Source: Oscillospiraceae bacterium (GTDB lineage Bacteria > Bacillota > Clostridia > Oscillospirales > Ruminococcaceae). Taken from it: DNA of 11,416 nt. Positions 5,345 through 11,416 of the stretch are shown here, piece by piece; the stretch's first letter is position 1, and each line of letters opens with the position of its first letter. The notes beneath the pieces were generated by a model. That model ran no database searches and had not been told where the DNA came from. It saw nothing but the letters and a program-made list of their open reading frames with translations. The stretch covers positions 1 to 11,416 of the forward strand of contig JAQXFT010000047.1 in NCBI GenBank assembly GCA_029005335.1, written 5' to 3'. The position numbers were made by a program, and so were the translations under genes.

Positions 5345-7411
5345 TCAGTCAACCTTTCTTTCAATGTAAAAATCAGAATTTTTTGTCGTTTTCCTTATAA
5401 AGCCGTCAGATACACAGAGCAGTCCCGGAAGTACAAATAATACTACGGCAAGTGAACATACTGTTCCTCTGCCTATGAATATTCCAAGCTGTGCAAGAAG
5501 TCCATGCGTTGAAAGCAGTCCCAACAGATAGCCTACTACTGTAAGTACACTTCCCGAAGTAAGTATTGATACCGTTACTGATGAGATTGTCTCTCTTATA
5601 GCCTGCTTTTTCAGCATTTCCTTTCTGTATTCAAGATATCTGTCTGTAAGAAGTATCGCATAGTCAACTGTTGCTCCGAGCTGTATCGAGCTTATTATCA
5701 GATATGCTATATAGAATATATTGCTGTCCGTAAAATAGGGAAATGACATATTGAGCCATATTGCCGTTTCTATACTAAGCACCAGTATTACCGGCAGAGT
5801 AAATGATTTCATTGTCGCAAGCAGTACAATAAATACTGCTCCTATTGCTATAAAATTTACTTTGGTCATATCTGCCGTTACTGTATCCATTAAGTCATAG
5901 GTGCTTACTCCGTTTCCGGCAAGATAATATCTGTCATCATAGAAATCCTGAGCCGTCTCCCTGATATTCCTTACAAGCTCAAATGTTGATTTTCCCTCAT
6001 AATCAGTATCAAGCTGTAATACCATACGGCTGTAATTGTCTGATTTCAAAAGCGAATATGTTTCGCTGTCGAGATATTCCTCAGGTATTTCTGAACCTAC
6101 TGTATCCACATATGATATTATATCCTTTACCTCCGGAAGCTCTCTCAATTTCGCAGAGAGCTTTTCTTCCGTGACATTGTCGCCCTTTGGTACAAGCAGT
6201 ACATAAGTATCGCTTTTTCCGAATACTTCCTCTATCTTCGCTGTATCCTGACCCAGTCTTGTTTCTTCTCCGAAAATATGCGATGCACCATAATAGAAAT
6301 CATTGCTGTTTGAAGCAAGAAAACATGGTATCATGATTACTGCAAATACCACTGCGAAAGGTATCATCATTTTTGTAACGACTTTTGCAAATTTATGAAA
6401 CTCCGGCATAAGCTTTTTATGACGGGTTTTATCCAGAAGCTTATATGTCATCAGAATCAGTGACGGCATAAATACAAATACGCTTATAAGACTCAATGCC
6501 ACTCCCTTTGCAAGTACGAGTCCCAAATCAGGTCCTATACGGAATCTCATAAAACAAAGTGCTATAAAGCCTATTACAGTTGTAAGACCGCTTGAAAGTA
6601 TTGAACTTGTCGATTTGCAGAGTGCATCAACCATTGCATCACGTGGATTTTCATAATTGCTCCGGCATTCCTCAAACCTGTGAAGAAGAAATACTGAATA
6701 GTCAAGGGATACTGCAAGCTGTAGAATTGCCCCTGCTGCATTTGATACAAATGAAATCTCACCGAATATTATATTTGTTCCGGAATTTATTATTATTGCA
6801 ACTCCAAGACCTACCATAATTATTACCGGTTCTGTCCATGAATTTGTAGTAACTATCAGTACAAATATAATAAACAATACGGCAAAAACTGCTACTCTTG
6901 CAATTTCGCTTACTGTGCTTTCCTCTGCAACCTCGGACGAAACTGCTGAACCCTCAAGGGGATTGTCTCCGGCTATTTCACGTATCTCCGGCACTGCACT
7001 CAATATATATTCATCATCAATTGTAATAGAAAAAAGTGCATCTGAATCCTTGTAATAGCTTTCGACTGCATCTTTATCCTGTATTTCAAGAGGTTCGCTT
7101 ATATCTATGCTGTCATCAAGCCATGTAACCTCTGATACACCCTCTACTTTTTCAAATTTATCCTTATATTCCAGTGCCTCCGGTATTGTTACGTTTTCAA
7201 TCATTACACGGCAGTTAGGAATCCCTCCTGAAAATTCCTCCTGCATAACGTCAAGTGATATTGTGGATTTGCTGTCCGACGGAAGATAATCATTCATATC
7301 ATAATTTACTGATACGAGCTGTCCGAGAACTGCACTTATTGCTGAAGCTATTACAAATATTGTAATTATAAGCTTCGGGTGACTTGTTATGTGTTCATAG
7401 AACCTTTTCAT
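5345..7411 (-). CDS. MMPL/RND-superfamily membrane exporter
   Basis: The 688-residue protein has the two-fold RND layout: one span (about 14-34), an outside domain (about 35-165), a five-span block (about 170-325), then a repeat with one span (about 347-366), an outside domain (about 370-515) and a final five-span block (about 518-672). The MMPL-type DY motif occurs in both halves: SLDYSVFLLHRF (D237, Y238) and TVDYAILLTDRY (D583, Y584). These buried Asp residues are the probable proton relay. The length is short for mycobacterial MmpL but usual for Firmicutes MMPL-family proteins. Its start overlaps the small upstream gene by 4 bp (ATGA), and a heptad-repeat protein follows after 2 bp. A divergent TetR gene suggests induction by a substrate or toxic ligand. 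Whether it exports drugs, lipids or a cell-wall compound cannot be read from sequence. Confidence 0.9.
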   Translation of the reverse strand: MKRFYEHITSHPKLIITIFVIASAISAVLGQLVSVNYDMNDYLPSDSKSTISLDVMQEEFSGGIPNCRVMIENVTIPEALEYKDKFEKVEGVSEVTWLDDSIDISEPLEIQDKDAVESYYKDSDALFSITIDDEYILSAVPEIREIAGDNPLEGSAVSSEVAEESTVSEIARVAVFAVLFIIFVLIVTTNSWTEPVIIMVGLGVAIIINSGTNIIFGEISFVSNAAGAILQLAVSLDYSVFLLHRFEECRSNYENPRDAMVDALCKSTSSILSSGLTTVIGFIALCFMRFRIGPDLGLVLAKGVALSLISVFVFMPSLILMTYKLLDKTRHKKLMPEFHKFAKVVTKMMIPFAVVFAVIMIPCFLASNSNDFYYGASHIFGEETRLGQDTAKIEEVFGKSDTYVLLVPKGDNVTEEKLSAKLRELPEVKDIISYVDTVGSEIPEEYLDSETYSLLKSDNYSRMVLQLDTDYEGKSTFELVRNIRETAQDFYDDRYYLAGNGVSTYDLMDTVTADMTKVNFIAIGAVFIVLLATMKSFTLPVILVLSIETAIWLNMSFPYFTDSNIFYIAYLIISSIQLGATVDYAILLTDRYLEYRKEMLKKQAIRETISSVTVSILTSGSVLTVVGYLLGLLSTHGLLAQLGIFIGRGTVCSLAVVLFVLPGLLCVSDGFIRKTTKNSDFYIERKVD

Positions 7412-7701
7412 TTCATAATTTCCCCTTTCAGCTTGTAACGGCTTCCGAGAATAAGAATCTCAAAGCTCAGACTGTCATCATAAAATTTTCCGTATCCCTC
7501 ATATTCCGTATTCCATATGCCGGTTTTAAGACTTCCGGATAATTTCCAGATTTCACCCTCAGGTATTCCGGTGAAATGGTTTTCATTTCCCATTATATAT
7601 ATCGTTCCCTCACAGCTGTTTTCCGTAAATTCTACCGAAAATGTTCCTTTTCTCTCGCCAAGTCCGCTGTAAAGAACTATGCTGTATATTTTTTTCTGCA
7701 T
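7408..7701 (-). CDS. Small conserved-looking beta-rich protein of unknown function
   Basis: The frame encodes 97 residues from ATG at 7701, or 99 from an in-frame TTG at 7707. I prefer the ATG because AGGAGGTG (7711-7718) lies eight bases before it, while the TTG is too close. The sequence alternates polar and hydrophobic residues with many Gly and Tyr (GLGERKGTFSVEFTENSCEG, GIWNTEYEGYGKFYDD), as in a small beta-barrel or beta-sandwich. It has no signal peptide or membrane span. It is the first gene of the exporter operon and overlaps the exporter by 4 bp, which suggests linked translation. I do not recognise the family. A cytoplasmic accessory or sensor for the exporter is only an inference. 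Confidence 0.7.
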   Translation of the reverse strand: MQKKIYSIVLYSGLGERKGTFSVEFTENSCEGTIYIMGNENHFTGIPEGEIWKLSGSLKTGIWNTEYEGYGKFYDDSLSFEILILGSRYKLKGEIMK

Positions 7702-7725
7702 AATCAATGCACCTCCTGTTTATAT

Positions 7726-7754
7726 ATTCTATATGCCGAATCCATTTTTTTCAA
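7726..7754 (-). promoter_or_regulatory. Promoter of the exporter operon
   Basis: On the minus strand, TTGAAA (7754-7749) and TAGAAT (7731-7726) are separated by 17 bp, predicting a start near 7719, right at the ribosome binding site of the small first gene. The leader would therefore be very short. The GTCAGAAT-type sites lie immediately upstream of its -35. Confidence 0.55.
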
Positions 7755-7756
7755 CA

Positions 7757-7805
7757 GTCAGATTATTTGCTCTGTCAGAATTTCAGACAGAATGTTTATT
7801 CTGAC
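7757..7805. promoter_or_regulatory. Candidate TetR operator cluster between divergent promoters
   Basis: Related half-sites occur at 7757 (GTCAGATT), 7774 (GTCAGAAT), 7786 (GACAGAAT) and, inverted, 7798 (ATTCTGAC). GTCAGAAT (7774-7781) and ATTCTGAC (7798-7805) are perfect inverted arms 16 bp apart. Within that span are two overlapping palindromes: TCTGTC-N9-GACAGA (7771-7791) and CAGAAT-GTTT-ATTCTG (7788-7803). They sit between the -35 boxes of the exporter and tetR promoters, as expected for a TetR regulator controlling both. Confidence 0.6.
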
Positions 7806-7820
7806 TATTAAATTTCATGC

Positions 7821-7849
7821 TTGAAAAACTTTTTCAGAAGATGTATAAT
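7821..7849 (+). promoter_or_regulatory. Promoter of the tetR-family gene
   Basis: TTGAAA (7821-7826) and a consensus TATAAT (7844-7849) are spaced by 17 bp, giving a start near 7856 and a leader of about 27 nt. GGAGGG (7870-7875) provides the ribosome binding site before ATG at 7883. Confidence 0.7.
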
Positions 7850-7882
7850 ATATAGAAAGATTTCATTCCGGAGGGATTTTAT

Positions 7883-8470
7883 ATGCAATATACAGCCACA
7901 TCACTTAATACTAAAATTATGCTCTCCTCAAGCCTTAAAAAGCTCATGGAGAAAAAACCGTTTTCAAAGATTTCTGTCAGGGAAATTGTAGCCGACTGCG
8001 GTGTAAACCGAAATACATTCTACTACCATTTTCAGGATATCCGTGATTTACTGAAATGGACTCTTGAACGTGAGGCTATTGAAGTTGTCAAAAAATTCGA
8101 CCTGCTTATAAACTACAAACAGGCTATTCTCTTTGTTATGGATTACGCCGAAAAAAATAAACATCTCATAAACTGTGCCTACGATTCTATAGGACGTGAT
8201 GAGCTTAAACGATTCTTCTATAACGATTTTCTCAGCATTACTGCTTCGCTCTTCGACAGTGCAGAAAAATCAGTCGGAAAAAAGCTTCCGCCCGATTACA
8301 AGGACTTCTTAATAAAATTCTTTACAGAGGCTCTTTCAGGCGTGCTTATTGACTGGGTTAAAGACCGTAATTCCTATACTCCCGAAAAAATGACGCTCTA
8401 CCTTGAACGTATTATTGAGGACGAAATTGGTCATCTCAAGAAATTTCTTCAAAATGAGTCGTGCCTGTGA
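7883..8470 (+). CDS. TetR/AcrR-family transcriptional regulator
   Basis: This 195-residue protein has the TetR DNA-binding fold at about 12-60: KPFSKISVREIVADCGVNRN, then TFYYHFQDIRDLL, the recognition-helix signature of the family. The C-terminal part (about 65-190) is helical and ends in a conserved-looking TEALSGVLIDWV stretch, like the ligand-binding domains of DhaS-type TetR proteins. The effector is unknown. It is transcribed away from the exporter operon across a 181-bp gap (7702-7882) holding both promoters and inverted-repeat sites, so it is probably the local repressor of the exporter and of itself. The length is typical. The start is supported by GGAGGG seven bases upstream. Confidence 0.92.
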   Translation: MQYTATSLNTKIMLSSSLKKLMEKKPFSKISVREIVADCGVNRNTFYYHFQDIRDLLKWTLEREAIEVVKKFDLLINYKQAILFVMDYAEKNKHLINCAYDSIGRDELKRFFYNDFLSITASLFDSAEKSVGKKLPPDYKDFLIKFFTEALSGVLIDWVKDRNSYTPEKMTLYLERIIEDEIGHLKKFLQNESCL

Positions 8471-8515
8471 TGCGATAAAGGCTCTTACAAATGTGTATCT
8501 GCTTATATTTTAATA

Positions 8516-8688
8516 CATCAGAATCACGGCTTTTGAATAAGTTAAGTATTTATGAATATTTTAAAGTATATATTGAGTTTTATTATCTGAATAAATATAA
8601 AACGATAAATAATATGATAATTGTATTCAAACCTCTGAAACATATAATCAATTCATTATTTACTTGTTCAAAAACCGTGACATCAGAA
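8516..8688. mobile_element. MITE-like element (8524-8680) with 8-bp target duplication
   Basis: The left end (from 8524) and the reverse complement of the right end (from 8680) agree at 19 of their first 22 bases, with the shared pattern TCACGGYTTTTGAAYAAGTW then AA. The element is 157 bp, A/T-rich and too small to code for a transposase. The octamer CATCAGAA lies directly outside both ends (8516-8523 and 8681-8688), as expected for a target-site duplication; the base before each copy is also A. Terminal repeats plus an exact flanking duplication indicate transposition in trans by an unseen transposase. The 8-bp duplication occurs in several IS families and does not identify one. Confidence 0.72.
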
Positions 8689-8740
8689 ATAGTAATTTAT
8701 TGATATGATTCAAAAAAATATTATTTTCTTATCCTGTCAT

Positions 8741-8802
8741 GTCAACAAATTACTATTATAATCAAGAAATATGTATAAAATTTCGTATCAGAGTGTTATA
8801 AT
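8741..8802 (+). promoter_or_regulatory. Promoter and AraC-type operator of the GH5 gene
   Basis: An extended -10, TGTTATAAT (8794-8802), is preceded by a poor -35 (TATAAA, 8774-8779, 17-bp spacing), typical of activator-dependent promoters. Upstream are direct half-sites TCAACAAATTA (8742-8752) and TCAAGAAATAT (8762-8772), 20 bp apart and abutting the -35. The 62-bp block matches the block before the GH16 gene (10954-11015) at 40 positions without gaps. Transcription would start near 8809. Confidence 0.6.
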
Positions 8803-8846
8803 AATTACATACAGATAAGATTAAAGAAAAAGGAGTATGATTTTAT

Positions 8847-9875
8847 ATGAAGAAATTCTATGGCTTTCAGCATGGAGTAAATCTTGGTGGCTGGCTCTCT
8901 CAGGGGACTCAGGACAAGGAGCATCTTGACAGCTTCATAACTGAATCTGATATAGAACGTATTTCAAAATGGGGTCTCGACCATGTAAGACTTCCGATTG
9001 ATTATGAAACTGTTGAGAATGAGGACGGCTCAGAAAAGCTTTCCGGCTATTCTTATATAGATAACTGTATTGAATGGTGCAGGAAATACGGACTGAATAT
9101 GATTCTTGACCTTCACAAAACTGCCGGATATGTCTTTGACAATCCCGAATATTCAAGCGGATTCTTTTCAAATCCGGCAATGCAGGAGAGATTTATAAGG
9201 CTCTGGATAAAGCTTGCAGAGAGATATTCCTGTAATTCCGATATGCTTGCTTTTGAACTTCTGAACGAAATCGTTGACAACAATATTTCAGACGAATGGA
9301 ATAAGCTTATAAAAAGATGTATCAGGGCAATAAGAGATATATCACCGGACGTAAGAATAATTACCGGAGGAACTGACTACAATGCTGTAACATCATTAAA
9401 AAACCTTGATGAGCCTTATGATGAAAATATAATTTATACGTTCCACTGCTATGAACCGCTTATATTTACTCATCAGGCTGCTTACTGGGTTGAAGGAATG
9501 ACTCCTGATTTCAGCATAGCATATCCTGATACCTATGAACTCTATGCGGAAAAATCCTCATCTGTGTTAGGCTCAAGAGGAGAATTTATGACCGACAAAA
9601 GATTCGGATTTTCTGAAATAGGTACAGATTTCTTTGAAAAATTTTTCCGTGAAGCTCTTGAAACTGCTGAAAAAAGGAATGTTCCCCTTTATTGCGGTGA
9701 ATACGGTGTTATAAATAATGCCGGTGCAGATGATACTATACGCTGGTATAAGGATATCAGAAGTATTTTTGAAAAATACGGAATAGGCAGAGCTGCATGG
9801 AACTACAAGGGAAAAGATTACGGAATAACAGATGTTGACGAAAATCTGCGTTCGGAAATTATAAAGCTTTTATAA
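8847..9875 (+). CDS. Intracellular GH5 beta-glucanase, CelC-like
   Basis: This 342-residue family 5 glycoside hydrolase closely resembles Clostridium thermocellum CelC, as judged from memory. The N-terminal pattern VNLGGWLSQ ... KEHLDSFITESDIE ... WGLDHVRLP matches, as do YIDNCIEWCRKYGLNMILDLH and LYCGEYGVI. Expected active-site residues are present: Arg48, His90, Asn140-Glu141 (acid/base, in FELLNE), His200/Tyr202, Glu285 (nucleophile, in CGEYG) and Trp318. It retains by a double-displacement mechanism and should cut beta-1,4 or mixed-linkage glucans. There is no signal peptide, dockerin or binding module, so it likely acts in the cytoplasm on imported oligosaccharides. An AGGAG ends 11 bp before the start. 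A terminator separates it from the araC gene. Confidence 0.9.
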   Translation: MKKFYGFQHGVNLGGWLSQGTQDKEHLDSFITESDIERISKWGLDHVRLPIDYETVENEDGSEKLSGYSYIDNCIEWCRKYGLNMILDLHKTAGYVFDNPEYSSGFFSNPAMQERFIRLWIKLAERYSCNSDMLAFELLNEIVDNNISDEWNKLIKRCIRAIRDISPDVRIITGGTDYNAVTSLKNLDEPYDENIIYTFHCYEPLIFTHQAAYWVEGMTPDFSIAYPDTYELYAEKSSSVLGSRGEFMTDKRFGFSEIGTDFFEKFFREALETAEKRNVPLYCGEYGVINNAGADDTIRWYKDIRSIFEKYGIGRAAWNYKGKDYGITDVDENLRSEIIKLL

Positions 9876-9883
9876 AAACAGAC

Positions 9884-9917
9884 AGGCTGATTTCGTTGAG
9901 GAATCAGCCTTTATTTA
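9884..9917 (+). terminator. Rho-independent terminator between GH5 and araC genes
   Basis: AGGCTGATT (9884-9892) pairs perfectly with AATCAGCCT (9902-9910) and is followed by TTATTTAT. The U-run is broken, so leakage is likely. I find no promoter in the 65-bp gap before araC, so the regulator may depend on read-through from the GH5 promoter. Confidence 0.75.
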
Positions 9918-9940
9918 TATAAAAAAGGAGGGTTTAAAGC

Positions 9941-10975
9941 ATGAATAAGGTTGACTGTAATATTTTGTTCCGTGATGATGTACAGAAGATTCTCAGCATA
10001 CTGAAAAACAATAATGTATCAAAAGAGGAGCTGATTCTGAAAACATTTATTCCCAGTGCTGATATATCAGTTATTCTGGATAAGCTTACTGAAGATGGCT
10101 GGATAACTCATGACGGCGGAAAATATTCTTTATGCCGTCAGTCCTTTGCTGAAATAGCCGGTTACTTTATGCAGTTCTGCACTCCGGCTACAGACGAATG
10201 TAATACAGATATAAATACTGATTTGTGTGAGCATTTTTTTATGAAGCGTGAATCTGAATTTCATCATTCAAGCTTTGAAAGAGAGCTTACTTTTTATGAA
10301 AATGTATCATCAGGAAATATGGAAACTGTAAAGACCATTTTCACTCCGCTCGGAGGGGAGGACTTCGGGATTCTCAGCAAGGATTTTCTTCAGAATCTCA
10401 AGTATCATCTTGTAGTATCAATCGCCATGATTACCAGATTTTGTATAAGGGACGGAATGCTTCCTGAGGAGGCATACAGCCTGAGTGACGTATATATAAT
10501 GAAAACCGATGAATGTCGCTCTGTTGAGGAAATCAATAATATTCACTATGATATGACCGTCGATTTTACGGCACGCATGAGGCAGATAAAAAGCAGAAAT
10601 ATGTATTCAAAACCTGTTATCCTCGCACTTGATTATATAAGCGACCATCTTCACAGCCGTATATTCATAGAGGATATTGCCGAATATCTCTCACTGAGTG
10701 TTCCGTATTTTTCAAGACTTTTCAAAGCAGAAGTAGGAATGTCATTCAGTCAGTATGTAAGCCTTAAAAAAACAGAGGCTGCTGCAAATATGCTTCGTTT
10801 TTCGGACTGTACTGCCATAGAGATAAGCAATTATCTCTGTTTCAGTTCGCACAGCTATTTTATAAAGATATTCCGGAGCTATATGGGAATGACTCCTAAG
10901 GAATACCGTGAAAAATACTATTCTACAGGCTGGCTTAACAAGAAATTCATTAAGTCAAGAAATTACCATTTATAA
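9941..10975 (+). CDS. AraC-family transcriptional regulator, YesN-like
   Basis: This 344-residue protein has a C-terminal AraC/XylS domain (about 225-325) with two helix-turn-helix motifs: IEDIAEYLSLSVPYFSRLFK (about 243-262) and IEISNYLCFSSHSYFIKIFR (about 293-312). GMTPKEYREKYY closes the domain. The middle (about 115-215) carries ENVSSGNMETV and SIAMITRFCIRDGMLPEEAY, the helical module of YesN-type regulators. There is no cupin arm and no receiver domain. Residues about 10-66 look like a small winged helix instead (ILSILKNNNVSKEELIL ... DGWITHDGGKYSL). GGAGGG (9927-9932) supports the start. Lying between GH5 and GH16 genes that share promoter sequence, it is probably their activator for beta-glucan use. 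Its last codons (SRNYHL-stop) coincide with the GH16 operator. Confidence 0.9.
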   Translation: MNKVDCNILFRDDVQKILSILKNNNVSKEELILKTFIPSADISVILDKLTEDGWITHDGGKYSLCRQSFAEIAGYFMQFCTPATDECNTDINTDLCEHFFMKRESEFHHSSFERELTFYENVSSGNMETVKTIFTPLGGEDFGILSKDFLQNLKYHLVVSIAMITRFCIRDGMLPEEAYSLSDVYIMKTDECRSVEEINNIHYDMTVDFTARMRQIKSRNMYSKPVILALDYISDHLHSRIFIEDIAEYLSLSVPYFSRLFKAEVGMSFSQYVSLKKTEAAANMLRFSDCTAIEISNYLCFSSHSYFIKIFRSYMGMTPKEYREKYYSTGWLNKKFIKSRNYHL

Positions 10976-11015
10976 CAAAAGCCTTGTATAATAAAATGTT
11001 ATCCTGTGTTATAAT
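10954..11015 (+). promoter_or_regulatory. Promoter and AraC-type operator of the GH16 gene
   Basis: The extended -10 TGTTATAAT (11007-11015) has a weak -35 (TATAAT, 10987-10992) 17 bp upstream. TCAAGAAATTA (10955-10965) is a strong half-site and ACAAAAGCCTT (10975-10985) a weaker one 20 bp on, in register with the GH5 block at 8741-8802. The first 22 bp lie inside the araC coding region. Transcription would start near 11022. Confidence 0.6.
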
Positions 11016-11062
11016 TTAGTTACAATAAAATTGTGAAATAAATATTTATGGAGGTTTTTAAT

Positions 11063-11416
11063 ATGAAAAATAATTTTCGCCGTTTTTTGTCAGCGGTACT
11101 TTCTGTATCGGTAACAGCCGGAAGCCTTGCCTTCGCAGAAGCATCTGCTCAGAACAGCTTCACAGATGTAATTCAGTCCGGAGTTATAAATACTTATAAC
11201 GATTCTCAGGCTGATATGTTTGCTGATTTCAGAAAGGGAGAAGCTCCGGAGTTCTTTGCATCTGACGGCTGGTCGAACGGTTCATGCTTTGACTGCGTAT
11301 GGACTAAAAACAACACATCATTCAAGGACAATGCTCTTAACCTTACCATTGATAAAGACTATTCCGGACAGTATAACTATACAGGTGCTGAATACCGTAC
11401 AACAGATTTCTATCAC
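11063..11416 (+). CDS. Secreted GH16 lichenase (beta-1,3-1,4-glucanase), N-terminal part
   Basis: The gene opens at ATG 11063, seven bases after GGAGGT (11050-11055), and runs open to the window edge, giving 118 codons. A signal peptide (MKNNFRRFLSAVLSVSVTAG onward) probably ends near AEASA, residues 25-29. Then comes the start of a GH16 bacterial lichenase domain: FFASDGWSNGSCFDC, NALNLTI and YTGAEYRTTDFYH, matching the family's substrate-cleft strands. The catalytic EIDIE motif would lie just beyond the window. About 20 residues (NSFTDVIQSGVINTYNDSQ) separate the signal and the domain. The mature enzyme should hydrolyse mixed-linkage glucan outside the cell and supply the cytoplasmic GH5. 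A dockerin or second domain downstream cannot be excluded. A laminarinase-type GH16 is less likely given the SDGWSNG start. Confidence 0.88.
   Translation, partial: MKNNFRRFLSAVLSVSVTAGSLAFAEASAQNSFTDVIQSGVINTYNDSQADMFADFRKGEAPEFFASDGWSNGSCFDCVWTKNNTSFKDNALNLTIDKDYSGQYNYTGAEYRTTDFYH

Larger units (their letters stand above)
8471..8846. other. Gene-free interval between tetR and the GH5 gene
   Basis: This 376-bp A/T-rich interval holds no convincing gene. It contains the 157-bp MITE-like element with its target duplication (8516-8688) and the GH5 promoter/operator region (8741-8802). I see no clear Rho-independent terminator after tetR. Confidence 0.7.

Noticed and set aside
8491..8703. A 70-codon open frame after tetR
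   Set aside because: It runs across the inverted-repeat element, is extremely A/T-rich in composition (Tyr, Ile, Lys, Asn) and has no ribosome binding site, so it is chance.

Overview
The window reads as low-GC Clostridia DNA, most likely Ruminococcus or a close relative. This rests on A/T-rich third codon positions, strong GGAGG ribosome binding sites, an intracellular CelC-type GH5 enzyme beside a secreted GH16 lichenase, and a YesN-type AraC regulator. The genus is an inference.

Layout from left to right. (1) Bases 1-141 are the right end of an IS200/IS605-family element on the + strand: the tail of tnpB and the structured 3' end of its omega RNA. It has inserted into cysW and cut it at codon 191. 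(2) On the minus strand, sbp-cysT-cysW form a sulfate/thiosulfate ABC importer operon. It has a perfect-spacing promoter, a 16-bp motif repeated at the start site and about 96 bp upstream, and a leader hairpin. (3) Divergent from it on the + strand lies a compact transcription unit of about 340 nt with its own promoter and terminator. It holds a three-repeat, two-spacer CRISPR-like array and, at the predicted 5' end, a degenerate copy of the repeat hairpin. No cas gene is present. (4) A three-gene minus-strand operon encodes a small beta-rich protein, an MMPL/RND-type exporter and a secreted Leu-x-x-Gly heptad coiled-coil protein. A divergent TetR regulator is separated from it by a set of GTCAGAAT-type half-sites. 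(5) A gene-free stretch holds a 157-bp element with imperfect terminal inverted repeats and a perfect 8-bp flanking duplication, which looks like a MITE. (6) On the + strand follow a cytoplasmic CelC-like GH5 glucanase, an AraC-family regulator and the first 118 codons of a secreted GH16 lichenase.

How the genes work together. The importer is probably non-functional in this clone because CysW lacks its C-terminal third, unless the element excises. The TetR-controlled exporter operon looks like an envelope stress or efflux module. The glucanase cluster resembles the celC-glyR3-licA arrangement of Clostridium thermocellum, but with an AraC regulator in place of a LacI one. The promoters of the GH5 and GH16 genes share 40 of 62 ungapped positions, and the GH16 copy of the putative operator lies inside the last codons of the araC gene.

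The best candidates for something new are the self-contained mini-array with its 5' repeat-like hairpin, the shared AraC-type promoter partly encoded in the regulator's own coding tail, and the MITE-like element.
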